This document shows, piece by piece, positions 50,048-59,689 of a DNA stretch of 64,000 bases. This DNA is from Duganella lactea (GTDB taxonomy: Bacteria; Pseudomonadota; Gammaproteobacteria; Burkholderiales; Burkholderiaceae_D): positions 1-64,000 of the forward strand of contig NZ_WWCP01000012.1 of NCBI RefSeq assembly GCF_009857505.1. Direction: 5' to 3'. Position numbers and translations under genes: made by a program. The notes beneath the pieces are model-generated. The model made no database searches and was not told the DNA's origin. It saw only the letters and a list, made by a program, of their open reading frames with translations. Within the stretch, counting starts at the first letter, position 1; each line of letters opens with the position of its first letter.

Positions 50048-52429
50048 TTAGCCCACCATCAGCTTGACCGATTTGAGGTTCACGCTATCCGGTCCGGCGT
50101 GAATGGTGAAGCTGCCGGGTTCCACCACACGCTGCATCTCGGTGTTGAAGAACCACAGGTCGGACGGCTTGATGTCAAAGCTCAGCGTGCGCTTTTCGCC
50201 CGGCTTCAGCGTCACGCGCTTGAAGGCCTTCAGTTCCAGCACCGGACGGGTGACCGAGCTGACGTCGTCGCGGATGTAGATCTGCACCACCTCATCACCG
50301 AGGCGCTTGCCGGTGTTGGTCACGTCCACTTCCAGCTTGGTCGACTCGCCCACCGCGATCTTGGCGTTGGCCAGGCGTGGCGTCGAAATATCGAACCTGG
50401 TGTAGCTGAGGCCAAAGCCGAACGGATACAGCGGCTTGGTCGAACCATCGATATAACCACGGCGCGCCGATGGTTTGTGGTTGTAGAAGATCGGCAGTTG
50501 GCCGACGCTGCGCGCGATCGACACCGGCAACTTGCCGCCCGGGTTGGCGCGACCGAACAGCAGATCGGCGGCGGCGTTGCCGGTTTCCTGGCCCATGTAC
50601 CAGCCTTCGATGATGGCGTCGGCCTTCTCGGCCAGCAGGTTGACCGACAGCGGACGGCCGTTGAGCAGGAACACCACGGTCGGCTTGCCGAGCGCGAAGA
50701 TGGCGCGCGCCAGGTCGTTCTGCTGGCCCATCAGGTCCAGCGTTTCGCGGTCGCCCAGGTGGGTGTCGGCCCATGCCTCGCGGCTGGTTTGCTCGTTGTC
50801 CCCCAGGACCATGACGATGGTGTCGGCTGACTTGGCCGCTTCCACCGCGTCCGCGATCAGCTTCGCATTTACGGCAGGGTCGGTGAACTTGATCTCGTCC
50901 TTGCCCCAGATGCGGCTTTCGGTAATGCGCACGCCTTCCGAATAGGCCAGCGTAAAGCCCTGCGCCTTGGCTTCCGTCTGCAGCCCTTCGTAGATCGACA
51001 CCACATGACGCGGAATGTCGGAGTAGCCGCCGATCGGCGTGTCCTTGGCGTGGGTGCCGATCAGCAGCAGCTTGCCGACCTTCTTGCCGTCCAGCGGCAG
51101 CACGTCCTTGTCGTTCTTCAGCAGCACCGGGGTGCGGGTGGCGGCCAGCCGCGCCAGCGCGATGGCGTCCTTGTTGGCGGTCAGGCTTTCAGCGGCCTTG
51201 GCGTCCACATACGGATTCTCGAACAAGCCGGCTTCAAACTTCATCTTCAGGATGCGGCGCACCACCACATCGATCTCGCTCTCGCTGACCCGCCCTTCCT
51301 TCACCAGCTGGCCCAGTTCCTTGTAAGCCTTGCCGTCCGGCGTTTCGACATCGACGCCGGCCTTGAAGGCGCGGAACGCCGCTTCCTTGTTCGATTCCAC
51401 CAGCTTGTGGCGCGTCACCAGCTCGGTCACGCCCATATAGTCGGACACGGTGATGCCGGTGAAACCCCACTCCTCGCGCAGCACCTTGTGCAGCAGCCAG
51501 TGGCTGGCGTGCGACGGCACGCCGCCGATCTCGTTATACGACGGCATGATGGCGCCGACGTTGGACTCCTTGATGGCGCGCTCGAACGGCGGGAAGAACT
51601 CCTCTCGCAGCGTGCGCTCGGTCACTTCCGCCGGCCCGGTGTTGGTGCCGTTTTCCGGCTGACCGTGACCGGTCATGTGCTTCAGCGTGACGAACACCTT
51701 GTCCTTGGCCAGCACCGGATTGGTGCCGGCGAAACCGAGGATGGCCGCCTTGCCGATTTCACCGGTGACGTAAGGATCTTCACCAAAGGTTTCCTCAATC
51801 CGTCCCCAGCGCGGCTCACGCGCCACGTCCACCACCGGCGCCAGCGCCATGTGGGCGCCGCGTGCGCGCATCTCGCGCGCCGCCACGCTGAAGATTTTGG
51901 TCGTCAGCTCGGTGTCAAAGGAGGACGCGATGCCAATCGCCTGCGGGAAGGAGGTCGCGTGGCGCGCCGCGTAGCCATGCAGCGCCTCTTCATGCATGAA
52001 CATCGGAATACCCAGGCGGGTCTGCTCCATCGCCCACTTCTGCGCCGCGTTGACGTAGTTGGCCGTCTCCAGCGCCGTGCGGTTCATCACCTGGCCGTCG
52101 TCGCCGGCCGCGCCCGCGCCCTGCCCCAGGCGGCGGTCCGATGGACGCGCCAGCATGCCTATCCCGTCCGGATATTCGCGCTGCGCCTTGGCGGCGACAA
52201 ACTCGCCCTTCTCGTCCTGAATATTGACCTTGGTCAGCCAGGTGCAGCGCAGCTGCATGATCTTCTCGTCCAGCGTCATGCGGCCGATCAGGTCATCGAC
52301 GCGCTTCTCGGCCGGCAGCGAAGCGTCCTTGTAGGGCGCCTTGGCGGTAGCCGCGAACGCCGGCAGGACGGTGAGGCCGGCGGCCAGGCCGGACATGGAG
52401 GACAAGAACTGCCTACGGTGATTGGTCAT
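50048..52429 (-). CDS. Glycoside hydrolase family 3 (beta-glucosidase/xylosidase), Tat-exported
   Basis: 793 residues, close in layout to E. coli BglX. A twin-arginine-type signal (HRRQFLSSMSGLAAGLTV) is followed by the GH3 barrel (LIGRMTLDEKIMQL; VDVAREPRWGRIEETFGEDPY; nucleophile aspartate in GFTGITVSDYMGV near 322), a sandwich domain (VMVLGDNEQTSREAWADTHLG) and a fibronectin-III-like end (LEVDVTNTGKRLGDEVVQIYI). It releases terminal beta-linked sugars in the periplasm. As the last gene of the xylose operon, xylosidase action on xylo-oligosaccharides is more likely than glucosidase. A 33-bp gap separates it from xylH. Confidence 0.92.
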   Translation of the reverse strand: MTNHRRQFLSSMSGLAAGLTVLPAFAATAKAPYKDASLPAEKRVDDLIGRMTLDEKIMQLRCTWLTKVNIQDEKGEFVAAKAQREYPDGIGMLARPSDRRLGQGAGAAGDDGQVMNRTALETANYVNAAQKWAMEQTRLGIPMFMHEEALHGYAARHATSFPQAIGIASSFDTELTTKIFSVAAREMRARGAHMALAPVVDVAREPRWGRIEETFGEDPYVTGEIGKAAILGFAGTNPVLAKDKVFVTLKHMTGHGQPENGTNTGPAEVTERTLREEFFPPFERAIKESNVGAIMPSYNEIGGVPSHASHWLLHKVLREEWGFTGITVSDYMGVTELVTRHKLVESNKEAAFRAFKAGVDVETPDGKAYKELGQLVKEGRVSESEIDVVVRRILKMKFEAGLFENPYVDAKAAESLTANKDAIALARLAATRTPVLLKNDKDVLPLDGKKVGKLLLIGTHAKDTPIGGYSDIPRHVVSIYEGLQTEAKAQGFTLAYSEGVRITESRIWGKDEIKFTDPAVNAKLIADAVEAAKSADTIVMVLGDNEQTSREAWADTHLGDRETLDLMGQQNDLARAIFALGKPTVVFLLNGRPLSVNLLAEKADAIIEGWYMGQETGNAAADLLFGRANPGGKLPVSIARSVGQLPIFYNHKPSARRGYIDGSTKPLYPFGFGLSYTRFDISTPRLANAKIAVGESTKLEVDVTNTGKRLGDEVVQIYIRDDVSSVTRPVLELKAFKRVTLKPGEKRTLSFDIKPSDLWFFNTEMQRVVEPGSFTIHAGPDSVNLKSVKLMVG

Positions 52430-52462
52430 GCATTTATCTCCAGTGGTTTTTTATGTTTTGAT

Positions 52463-53605
52463 TTATCGTTTGCCTGCGCGGGTGCTGACGTCCACCCATA
52501 CCGCCAATGTCAGAATCGCTCCTTTGACGATCATCTGCCAATACGTGTCGACGTCCAGCATCGACATGCCGTTATCCAGCGACGCCATGACCAGCGCGCC
52601 AACCAGAGCGCCGTGCACGGTGCCGGAGCCGCCGCGCATCGAGGTGCCGCCGATGAAGCAGGCGGCGATGGCATCCAGCTCGCCCGAGGTGCCGGCCGAT
52701 GGCGAACCCGCCGCCAGCCGCGCCGTGTTGACGATACCGGCCAGTGCGCACATCAGGCCCATGATGCCGAAGATCCACAGCTTGATCGATTTGACGTTGA
52801 TGCCAGACAGGCGCGTCGCCTCCATGTTCGAGCCGACCGAGTACACGCGGCGGCCGAACACCGTCTGCGTGGTGACGTAGCTGAACACCGCCAGCAAAGC
52901 CAGCAACAGCAGAACCGGCAACGGAATGCCCTCATACGAATTGAAGGTGATGACGAACGCCGCCAGCACCACGCCCAGCATGGCCAGCTTGGCGGCGTCG
53001 CGCCACATCGGCGCCACTTCCAGCGCGTGCGCGGCACTGCCGCGGCGACGCTGCAGCACCAGGTAAACGCCAACCGCGAACAGCACAAAGCCCAGCGCGA
53101 TACCCAGCGTTGGCGACAGGTAGGCCTGGCCGATGTAGACCATATCGTCCGATACCGGCGCGATGGTGGTGCCGCCGGTCACGCCCAGCACGATGCCGCG
53201 ATACGCCAGCATGCCGCCCAGGCCAACGATGAAGGACGGGATGCCCAGATACGCCGTCAAATAGCCGTTGAACAGGCCAATCAGCAGACCGACCACCAGC
53301 ACCGCGATCAACGTGACCGGCAACGGCAGATGATGCGTCACATCGAGCACCGCCGCGATCCCACCCAACAAGCCAAGCAGCGAGCCGACCGACAGGTCGA
53401 TCTCGCCGGCGATGATCACCAGCGACATGCCGCAGGCGACGATGCCGGTAATCGCCATCTGGCGCATAAGGTTGGACAAGTTGCGCGGGGTGAGGAAGCC
53501 GCCTTCGGTGTGGTAGCTGAAGAAAGCCCAGATCAACGCCACCGCGATCAACAGCGCCAGCATTTTGTACTGCGTGAACAATAGTTTGATGTTGTTACTC
53601 TTCAT
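52463..53605 (-). CDS. xylH: D-xylose ABC transporter permease
   Basis: 380 residues with about ten helices, the usual length for XylH. Conserved stretch: GIVACGMSLVIIAGEIDLSVGSLLGLLGGIAA, then GLFNGYLTAYLGIPSFIVGLGGMLAYRG, and AIAACFIGGTSMRGGSGTVHGALVGAL near the end, as in sugar-transport permeases (RbsC/XylH group). It makes the inner-membrane channel for xylose with XylG and XylF. A 13-bp gap separates it from xylG upstream. Confidence 0.93.
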   Translation of the reverse strand: MKSNNIKLLFTQYKMLALLIAVALIWAFFSYHTEGGFLTPRNLSNLMRQMAITGIVACGMSLVIIAGEIDLSVGSLLGLLGGIAAVLDVTHHLPLPVTLIAVLVVGLLIGLFNGYLTAYLGIPSFIVGLGGMLAYRGIVLGVTGGTTIAPVSDDMVYIGQAYLSPTLGIALGFVLFAVGVYLVLQRRRGSAAHALEVAPMWRDAAKLAMLGVVLAAFVITFNSYEGIPLPVLLLLALLAVFSYVTTQTVFGRRVYSVGSNMEATRLSGINVKSIKLWIFGIMGLMCALAGIVNTARLAAGSPSAGTSGELDAIAACFIGGTSMRGGSGTVHGALVGALVMASLDNGMSMLDVDTYWQMIVKGAILTLAVWVDVSTRAGKR

Positions 53606-53618
53606 GGATCATCCTGAT

Positions 53619-55142
53619 TCAATGGGCGTCGAGCGCCGCCGCCAGCACGGTTTCCTGGCTAAGATTGTCGTTGACGAAATCGCCGCGCAGCCTGCCCTCG
53701 CCGATGACGAGCACGCGGTCCGACGTACCCAGCACCTCAGCCAGCTCCGACGACACCATGATGATCGATACGCCTTGCTTGGCCAGATCGAACATCAGTT
53801 GGTAGATCTCGAACTTGGCGCCGACATCGACACCACGCGTCGGCTCGTCCAGGATCAGGATCTTCGGTTTGGTCAGCAGCATCTTGGACAGCACCGCCTT
53901 CTGCTGGTTGCCGCCCGACAGACCGGTAATCGGCAGGAAGGGACTGGAGGTCTTCAGCTTGACGCTCTTGATCTCCTTGCGGATGGTCGCCAGTTCGGCG
54001 TCCTGGTCGATGCGCGAGGCGCGCGAGAAGTCCTTCAGCACCGCCAGCGTCATGTTATGGCCCACGCCCAGATCCGGCACGATGCCGTGATGCTTGCGGT
54101 CTTCCGGCACCATCGCCAGGCCGTTGCGGATGGATTTCACCGGCGTACTGGTATCGAGCCTCTGCCCGTTCAGCCAAACTTCCGCTTCGCTCGGGCCAGG
54201 ATAGGCGCCAAAAATGGCCGACACCAGTTCCGTGCGGCCCGCGCCCACCAGACCGGCGATACCGAGGATTTCGCCCTTGCGCAGTTTGAAGCAGATGTTG
54301 TCGACACGCTTACGTTCGGGATTGTCGGCGTCGTAGCAGGTCACGTTGCGGGCTTCGAAGATCACCTCACCCGGCGTGTGCTCGCGTTGCGGATACAGCT
54401 GCGTCATCTCGCGGCCGACCATCTGGGCGATGATGCGGTCGATATTCATCTCGCGCATCGGCGTGGTGGCGATGTGCTGGCCGTCACGGATGGTGACGAT
54501 GGTGTCGCAAATGTCCGCCACCTCATCCAGCTTGTGCGAGATGTAAACGCAGGTGACGCCCTTCGCCTTGAGCGAATGGATGATATTCAGCAGCACCTTG
54601 ATTTCGGAGGCCGTCAGCGACGACGACGGCTCGTCCAGAATCAGCAGCCGCGCGTTTTTGTTCAGCGCCTTGGCGATTTCGATCAGCTGCTGATGGCCGC
54701 CGCCGTACTGTTTCACCGGCAGCACCACGTTGACATCGTTGATATTCAGTTCTTTCAGCAGCTGCTCGGCGCGGCGGTTCATGGCGGCATAGTCCATGCG
54801 ACCGCCCGGCAGCGTGATCTCGTTGCCGAGGAAGATATTCTCTGCCACCGACAGCTCCGGCACCAGCATCAGCTCCTGATGGATGATGACGATGCCGGCC
54901 GCCTCGGTCTCGCGGATCGACTGCGCCCGCAGCGGCTGGCCGTCCCACAGAATTTCGCCGTCCCAGGTGCCGTGCGGGTACACGGCGGACAGCACTTTCA
55001 TCAAGGTGGATTTGCCGGCGCCGTTCTCGCCACATAGACCGGCGCATTCGCCGGCCTTGAGCTTGATATCGATGCCGTTCAATGCGCGCACACCGCCAAA
55101 TTCCTTGACGATGTTACGCATCTCCAGAAGATATTCAGCCAT
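53619..55142 (-). CDS. xylG: D-xylose ABC transporter ATP-binding protein
   Basis: 507 residues with two ATPase halves. The first has Walker [10 protein letters not shown] near residue 39, signature [15 protein letters not shown] and [11 protein letters not shown]; the second has the changed Walker A of sugar importers ([11 protein letters not shown]), the signature [11 protein letters not shown] and [11 protein letters not shown]. It powers xylose uptake through XylH. The double-length ATPase is normal for XylG/RbsA. Spacing to xylF is 9 bp. Confidence 0.95.
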   Translation of the reverse strand: MAEYLLEMRNIVKEFGGVRALNGIDIKLKAGECAGLCGENGAGKSTLMKVLSAVYPHGTWDGEILWDGQPLRAQSIRETEAAGIVIIHQELMLVPELSVAENIFLGNEITLPGGRMDYAAMNRRAEQLLKELNINDVNVVLPVKQYGGGHQQLIEIAKALNKNARLLILDEPSSSLTASEIKVLLNIIHSLKAKGVTCVYISHKLDEVADICDTIVTIRDGQHIATTPMREMNIDRIIAQMVGREMTQLYPQREHTPGEVIFEARNVTCYDADNPERKRVDNICFKLRKGEILGIAGLVGAGRTELVSAIFGAYPGPSEAEVWLNGQRLDTSTPVKSIRNGLAMVPEDRKHHGIVPDLGVGHNMTLAVLKDFSRASRIDQDAELATIRKEIKSVKLKTSSPFLPITGLSGGNQQKAVLSKMLLTKPKILILDEPTRGVDVGAKFEIYQLMFDLAKQGVSIIMVSSELAEVLGTSDRVLVIGEGRLRGDFVNDNLSQETVLAAALDAH

Positions 55143-55151
55143 GCTGACTCC

Positions 55152-56156
55152 TTATTTGGCGGTCAGCTGGGCCTTGGTATAGAAACCGTCCGTCACCAGC
55201 GTGTCGACGTTGGCCTTGGTCAGCGCGATAGGCGCCAACAGCAAGGTGTTCACGTTTTTCATGCCGTTGTTGTAGGTCGAGTTGTAGGCCGGCGCTTCAT
55301 TGCGCACCAGTTTCACCGACAAGCGCGCCGCTTCGGTGGCGATCACTTTCAGCGGCTTGTAGACGGTCATGGCCTGGGTGCCGGCGATAACGCGCTTGAC
55401 GGCAGCCAGATCGGCGTCCTGACCGGAGACCGGCACTTTGCCGGCCAGCTTTTGCGCGGCCAGCGCCTGGATCGCGCCGCCGGCGGTGGCGTCGTTCGAC
55501 GCGACCACGGCGTCGATCTTGTTGCCGTTGGCGGTCAGCGCATTTTCCACGATGGCCAGCGCTTCCGAGGCGCTCCAGTCTTTGACCCACTGTTTGCCGA
55601 CGACCTTGATGTCGCCCTTGTCGATCAGTGGCTGCAGCACTTTCAGCTGGCCTTCGCGCAGGATCTTGGCGTTGTTGTCGGTCGGCGCGCCGCCCAGCAG
55701 GTAGTAGTTACCCTTCGGTTTCAGGGCCACCAGCGTGCTCGCTTGCAGCTCGCCGACCTTGGCGTTATCGAAGGAGATGTAGGCGTCGATGTCGGCGTTC
55801 AGGATCAGGCGGTCGTAGGACAGCACCTTGATCTTGGCCTTTTTCGCTTCGCGCACGGCGTTGTTCAGCACCGTGGCGTTGTAGGGAACGATGACCAGCA
55901 CGTCCACGCCGCGCGAGATCAGGTTCTCGATCTGCGCGATCTGGCGCTGCTCGCTGGCGTCGGCCGATTGCACATAGACTTTGGCGCCAAGCTTCTCCGC
56001 TTCGGCGGTGAAGTAGTCGCGGTCACGCGCCCAGCGTTCCAGGCGCAGGTCGTCGATAGAAAAGCCGATCTTTGGATTCTTGGCATCGGCCATCGCGCTG
56101 CCGGCGCCCAGCGCCATCATTGCGCCGATCACGGCGCTCAATACAATCTTCTTCAT
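55152..56156 (-). CDS. xylF: D-xylose-binding periplasmic protein
   Basis: 334 residues. A signal peptide ends SAMADAK; the mature part begins KIGFSIDDLRLERWARDRD, almost the E. coli XylF start. RGVDVLVIVPYNATVLNNAV and DAVVASNDATAGGAIQALAAQ also match XylF closely as I remember it. It binds xylose and feeds XylG/XylH. GGAGA lies before the ATG. The 66-bp gap to xylD upstream contains a 12-bp palindrome. Confidence 0.95.
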   Translation of the reverse strand: MKKIVLSAVIGAMMALGAGSAMADAKNPKIGFSIDDLRLERWARDRDYFTAEAEKLGAKVYVQSADASEQRQIAQIENLISRGVDVLVIVPYNATVLNNAVREAKKAKIKVLSYDRLILNADIDAYISFDNAKVGELQASTLVALKPKGNYYLLGGAPTDNNAKILREGQLKVLQPLIDKGDIKVVGKQWVKDWSASEALAIVENALTANGNKIDAVVASNDATAGGAIQALAAQKLAGKVPVSGQDADLAAVKRVIAGTQAMTVYKPLKVIATEAARLSVKLVRNEAPAYNSTYNNGMKNVNTLLLAPIALTKANVDTLVTDGFYTKAQLTAK

Positions 56157-56187
56157 GTCTGTCGTCTCCAGTAATTGTTATTGGCAC

Positions 56188-56215
56188 CGTCATTCCGGCT
56201 TTCGCCGGAATGACG
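56188..56215. repeat. Perfect 12-bp palindrome between xylD and xylF
   Basis: CGTCATTCCGGC (56188-56199), loop TTTC, then GCCGGAATGACG. It is the usual 'CGTCATTCC' kind of intergenic palindrome common in Burkholderiales, sharing its arm with 32439-32468. In the leftward xyl transcript it would form a strong stem between the catabolic and the transport genes, possibly protecting or separating parts of the mRNA. Confidence 0.65.
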
Positions 56216-56222
56216 TGCGGTG

Positions 56223-57998
56223 CTAGTGGTTGTGGCGCGCCAGATTCTGCCCCACATTCCGGTACTCCAGCGCCAGCTCCATGCAGGCGCCGGTTTCCAT
56301 CTGCCCAACGGTCGAGCGATACAGCTGCTGCCATGGCGTCTGGCTGGCCGGCACCGGCGGAATGCCCTCGGCTTTGCGCTTGGCCAGTTCCTCGTCGCTG
56401 ATCAGCATATTGCAGCTACCCTCGTTCAAATCCACGCGCACGGTGTCGCCGGTGCGGATGTAAGCCAGGCCACCACCCACCGCGCTCTCCGGCGAGGCGT
56501 TCAGGATCGACGGGCTATCCGAGGTGCCGGACTGACGGCCGTCGCCCAGCGTCGGCAGCCAGTTGATGCCGCGCTTGATCAGCGCATCAGGCGGTTGCAT
56601 GTTGACGACTTCCGCCGAACCAGGCCAGCCAATCGGACCCGCGCCGCGAATCACCAGGATGCAGTTCTCGTCGATGTTGAGCGACGGATCGTTGATACGA
56701 TCGTGGTAATCGCCCGAACCATCGAAGACGATGGCGCGCGATTCGAAGATGTTCTCTTTGCCCGGCGTGCTCAGATAGCGATCGCGGAATTCCGGCGAAA
56801 TCACGCTGGTCTTCATGATGGCGAAATCGAACAGATTGCCCTTCAGGACGAAGAAGCCCGCGTCTTCCTTCAACGGCGCGTTGAACGGATAAATCACCTC
56901 GCGGTCGTTGGTTTCGCGGCCCACCAGATTCTGCTTCATCGTGTTACCGGTAACAGTCAGGCGGTCGGAACGCAGCTTGCCCTGCTGTTCCAGTTCCCAC
57001 ATCACGGCCGGCACGCCGCCCGCGCGGTGGAAACGCTCACCGAGGAATTTACCGGACGGCTGCATGTTCAGCAGCAGCGGCACTTTATGGCCGTACTCCA
57101 TCCAGTCGCTCGACTTCAGTTCAACGCCGGCGTGACGCGCCATGGCGACGATGTGCTGCTGGGCGTTGGTGGAACCGCCGATGGCGGCGTTGACCACGAT
57201 CGCATCCAGGAACGCCTCGCGGCTCAGAATCTGCGACGGACGCAGGTCCTGCTTGGCCATTTCGACGATGCGCTTGCCGGTTTCGTAGGCCATCTGGCCA
57301 CGTTCGCGGTACGGCGCCGGAATCGCCGAACAGCCGGTCAGCGACATGCCCAGCGCTTCGGCAATCGCGTTCATGGTCGACGCGGTGCCCATGGTGTTGC
57401 AGTGGCCCGCCGACGGCGCCGAGGCGGCGGCGATTTCCAGGAATTTCTCGTTGTCGATCTTGCCGGCGGCCAGCTGCTTGCGGCCCTTCCAGATGGCGGA
57501 GCCGGAGCCCACCAGTTCACCATCGAGCCAGCCGTCCAGCATCGGACCGCCGGACAGCACGATGGCGGGGATGTCGATGGTGGCGGCGGCCATCAGCTGC
57601 GATGGCGTGGTCTTGTCGCAGCCGGTGGTCAGCACAACGGCGTCGATCGGGTAGCCGTGCAGGATCTCGACCAGGCCCATATAGGCGAGATTGCGGTCGA
57701 TGGCGGCGGTTGGACGACGGCAGTTTTCAAAGATCGGGTGCAGCGGGAATTCCATCGCGATGCCACCGGCGTCACGGATGCCGTCGCGCACGCGCTTGGC
57801 CAGTTCCAGGTGGATGCGGTTGCACGGACTCAGATCGCTGCCCGATTGGGCGATGCCGATGATAGGACGGCCGGAACGCAGTTCCTCCGGCGTGATCCCG
57901 TAGTTCATGAAGCGCTCAAGGTACAGCGCGGTCATGTCGATGTGGTCCGGATTATCGAACCAGTCCTGCGAGCGGTAGCGGCGTGGTTGGGTGCTCAT
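56223..57998 (-). CDS. xylD: D-xylonate dehydratase (IlvD/Edd family)
   Basis: 591 residues, the same length as the Caulobacter XylD I remember, with near-identical stretches (RSQDWFDNPDHIDMTALYLE, LTTGCDKTTPSQLMAA, GPIGWPGSAEVVNMQPPD, TLGDGRQSGTSDSPSIL). The iron-sulfur cysteines TGCDK and SAGHCNTMGTA are present. It removes water from D-xylonate to give 2-keto-3-deoxy-xylonate in the oxidative (Weimberg/Dahms) pathway. L-arabonate is a possible second substrate. It follows xylC after 7 bp. Confidence 0.93.
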   Translation of the reverse strand: MSTQPRRYRSQDWFDNPDHIDMTALYLERFMNYGITPEELRSGRPIIGIAQSGSDLSPCNRIHLELAKRVRDGIRDAGGIAMEFPLHPIFENCRRPTAAIDRNLAYMGLVEILHGYPIDAVVLTTGCDKTTPSQLMAAATIDIPAIVLSGGPMLDGWLDGELVGSGSAIWKGRKQLAAGKIDNEKFLEIAAASAPSAGHCNTMGTASTMNAIAEALGMSLTGCSAIPAPYRERGQMAYETGKRIVEMAKQDLRPSQILSREAFLDAIVVNAAIGGSTNAQQHIVAMARHAGVELKSSDWMEYGHKVPLLLNMQPSGKFLGERFHRAGGVPAVMWELEQQGKLRSDRLTVTGNTMKQNLVGRETNDREVIYPFNAPLKEDAGFFVLKGNLFDFAIMKTSVISPEFRDRYLSTPGKENIFESRAIVFDGSGDYHDRINDPSLNIDENCILVIRGAGPIGWPGSAEVVNMQPPDALIKRGINWLPTLGDGRQSGTSDSPSILNASPESAVGGGLAYIRTGDTVRVDLNEGSCNMLISDEELAKRKAEGIPPVPASQTPWQQLYRSTVGQMETGACMELALEYRNVGQNLARHNH

Positions 57999-58005
57999 AG
58001 AGTGC

Positions 58006-58881
58006 CTATTCTGGTAAATACAGATGTTGCAGTTGTCCCGGCGAGGCGACGCGGAAGCTGAAAATGCCTCCGGCCAGCGGCTCCCGGCTCAATTCTTCAG
58101 CCGACAGTCCCTTGCGGGCCGTGGTCACGAACACGGTGCGCAAATCCTCGCCGCCGAACGTGACCTTGGTGATATTCGAACACGGCATGGGGATGCTGTC
58201 CAGCAGTTCGCCGGCTGGCGAGTAGCGTTCGATGCGAGCGCCGGCGAACAGGCCAACCCACAGCACGCCGTCGGCGTCGACCGCGGTGCCGTCCGGATAG
58301 CCGCTGCCGGCGATCTTGACCAGCACGCGCTTGTTGGACAGCGCACCCGCTTCGTCAATGTCGAAGGCGTAGATGGTTTTTTCCAGCGTGTCGGTGTGAT
58401 AGAAGGTATGGCCGTCCGGGCTGACGCACGGGCCGTTGGTGATGACGTAGCCGCCATCCTTGTGTTGCAGGCCTTCGGCGGCGCTGAGGCGGAACAGCGA
58501 ACCGCTGGGCGCCACTTCGGCGTTGTCCATGGAGCCGAACCACAGCGCGCCACGGCGGTCCACATAGCCGTCGTTCAGGCGATTGCCCGGAATGTCGGCT
58601 TCGAGTTGTTGAATGGTGGTCAGCTCGCCGGTCTCGAAGGAGAAACGGTCAACGCGGCCCGGCAGGCCGCAGACGAAATCGCCGCCGTGCACCGGCAGCG
58701 CAAAGCCCACTTCGTCCGGCACCGTCCAGCTTTGGCGGCGGCTGCCGTCTTCGGCGCAGCGGTGAATCGCGCGCTGCTTGATATCGACAAAGTAAAGCGC
58801 CTTGTCTTCAGCGTGCCATACCGGCCCTTCCGCCAGCGTGGCGGCGAGAGGCCAGATGCATTCAGGCTGGTAGAGGCTCAT
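58006..58881 (-). CDS. xylC: Xylonolactonase (SMP-30/gluconolactonase family)
   Basis: 291 residues. The ATG at 58879-58881 overlaps the xylB stop (ATGA); an ATG 12 bp further up is less likely. SMP-30 propeller motifs: LAEGPVWHAEDKALYFVDIK near the start (metal-binding Glu), GNRLNDGYVDRRGALWFGSMD, ITNGPCVSPDGHTFYHTDTL and YPDGTAVDADGVLW, all nearly the same as Caulobacter XylC in memory. It opens xylonolactone to xylonate. Confidence 0.92.
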   Translation of the reverse strand: MSLYQPECIWPLAATLAEGPVWHAEDKALYFVDIKQRAIHRCAEDGSRRQSWTVPDEVGFALPVHGGDFVCGLPGRVDRFSFETGELTTIQQLEADIPGNRLNDGYVDRRGALWFGSMDNAEVAPSGSLFRLSAAEGLQHKDGGYVITNGPCVSPDGHTFYHTDTLEKTIYAFDIDEAGALSNKRVLVKIAGSGYPDGTAVDADGVLWVGLFAGARIERYSPAGELLDSIPMPCSNITKVTFGGEDLRTVFVTTARKGLSAEELSREPLAGGIFSFRVASPGQLQHLYLPE

Positions 58882-59657
58882 GCGCCATACCATCCGGCGT
58901 CAACGAAATAATCGCGGCCGGAGCAGCGACGGCCACTGTCGGAGGACAGAAACAGCGCCATGGCGGCGATGTCTTCGATCTCCACCGGCTGCGGCAAGAC
59001 CTGTGATTTCAGAATCGCCTGGCCGGCTTCAGGCGAGTGCCACAGCGCCTTCTGGCGCTCGGTCAGCACCGAACCAGGAATCACGGTGTTGACACGGATG
59101 CCGTCCTGGCCCAGATCGCGCGCCAGGCCGCGGGTCAGGCCTTCGATAGCGGCTTTGGCGGTCATGTACAGCGTCAGGTTCGGCAACGCCAGATGCCACG
59201 AGATCGAACCGAAGTTCAGGATCACGCCGCCGCCGGCCTTCTTCATGCCCCGCGCCACGGCCTGCGCGCAGAAGAACTGGTGGCGCAGATTGACGGCCAG
59301 GCTGTCGTCCCAATATTTACCGGTCACTTCGTGCACTTCGTGACGATGATCGTTGGCGGCGTTGTTGATCAACACCTCAATCGCGCCGTGATCCTTTTCG
59401 ATCTGCGCGATCACCTGCGACAGCGCATCCAGATTGGTCAGATCGCATTTGAAGAACACCGGCGCATGCTTGGCGTCTTTCAGGCTCTCCACCAGCGCGC
59501 GCGATGCGTCTTCGACGATATCGACAAAGAACACTTGCGCGCCCTGCTTGACGAAAGCATCCACGATGCCGGCGCCGATGCCGCTGCCGCCACCGGTGAT
59601 CAGAACCCGCTTACCTGCCAGGTCCGGGTAGGTAGCGAAGACCAAAGGTTTCCCCAT
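58878..59657 (-). CDS. xylB: D-xylose 1-dehydrogenase (SDR family)
   Basis: 259 residues. The SDR cofactor motif is TGGGSGIGAG near residue 21, the catalytic serine in NFGSISWHLA, and Y-M-T-A-K (Tyr/Lys). VNLRHQFFCAQAVARGMKK and NFGSISWHL are close to Caulobacter XylB as I recall it. It oxidises D-xylose to xylonolactone, probably with NAD+. 32 bp separate it from xylX. L-arabinose may be a side substrate. Confidence 0.92.
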   Translation of the reverse strand: MGKPLVFATYPDLAGKRVLITGGGSGIGAGIVDAFVKQGAQVFFVDIVEDASRALVESLKDAKHAPVFFKCDLTNLDALSQVIAQIEKDHGAIEVLINNAANDHRHEVHEVTGKYWDDSLAVNLRHQFFCAQAVARGMKKAGGGVILNFGSISWHLALPNLTLYMTAKAAIEGLTRGLARDLGQDGIRVNTVIPGSVLTERQKALWHSPEAGQAILKSQVLPQPVEIEDIAAMALFLSSDSGRRCSGRDYFVDAGWYGA

Positions 59658-59689
59658 TTATTCTCTCCAGAGATTTGTTTTTTGGTTGT

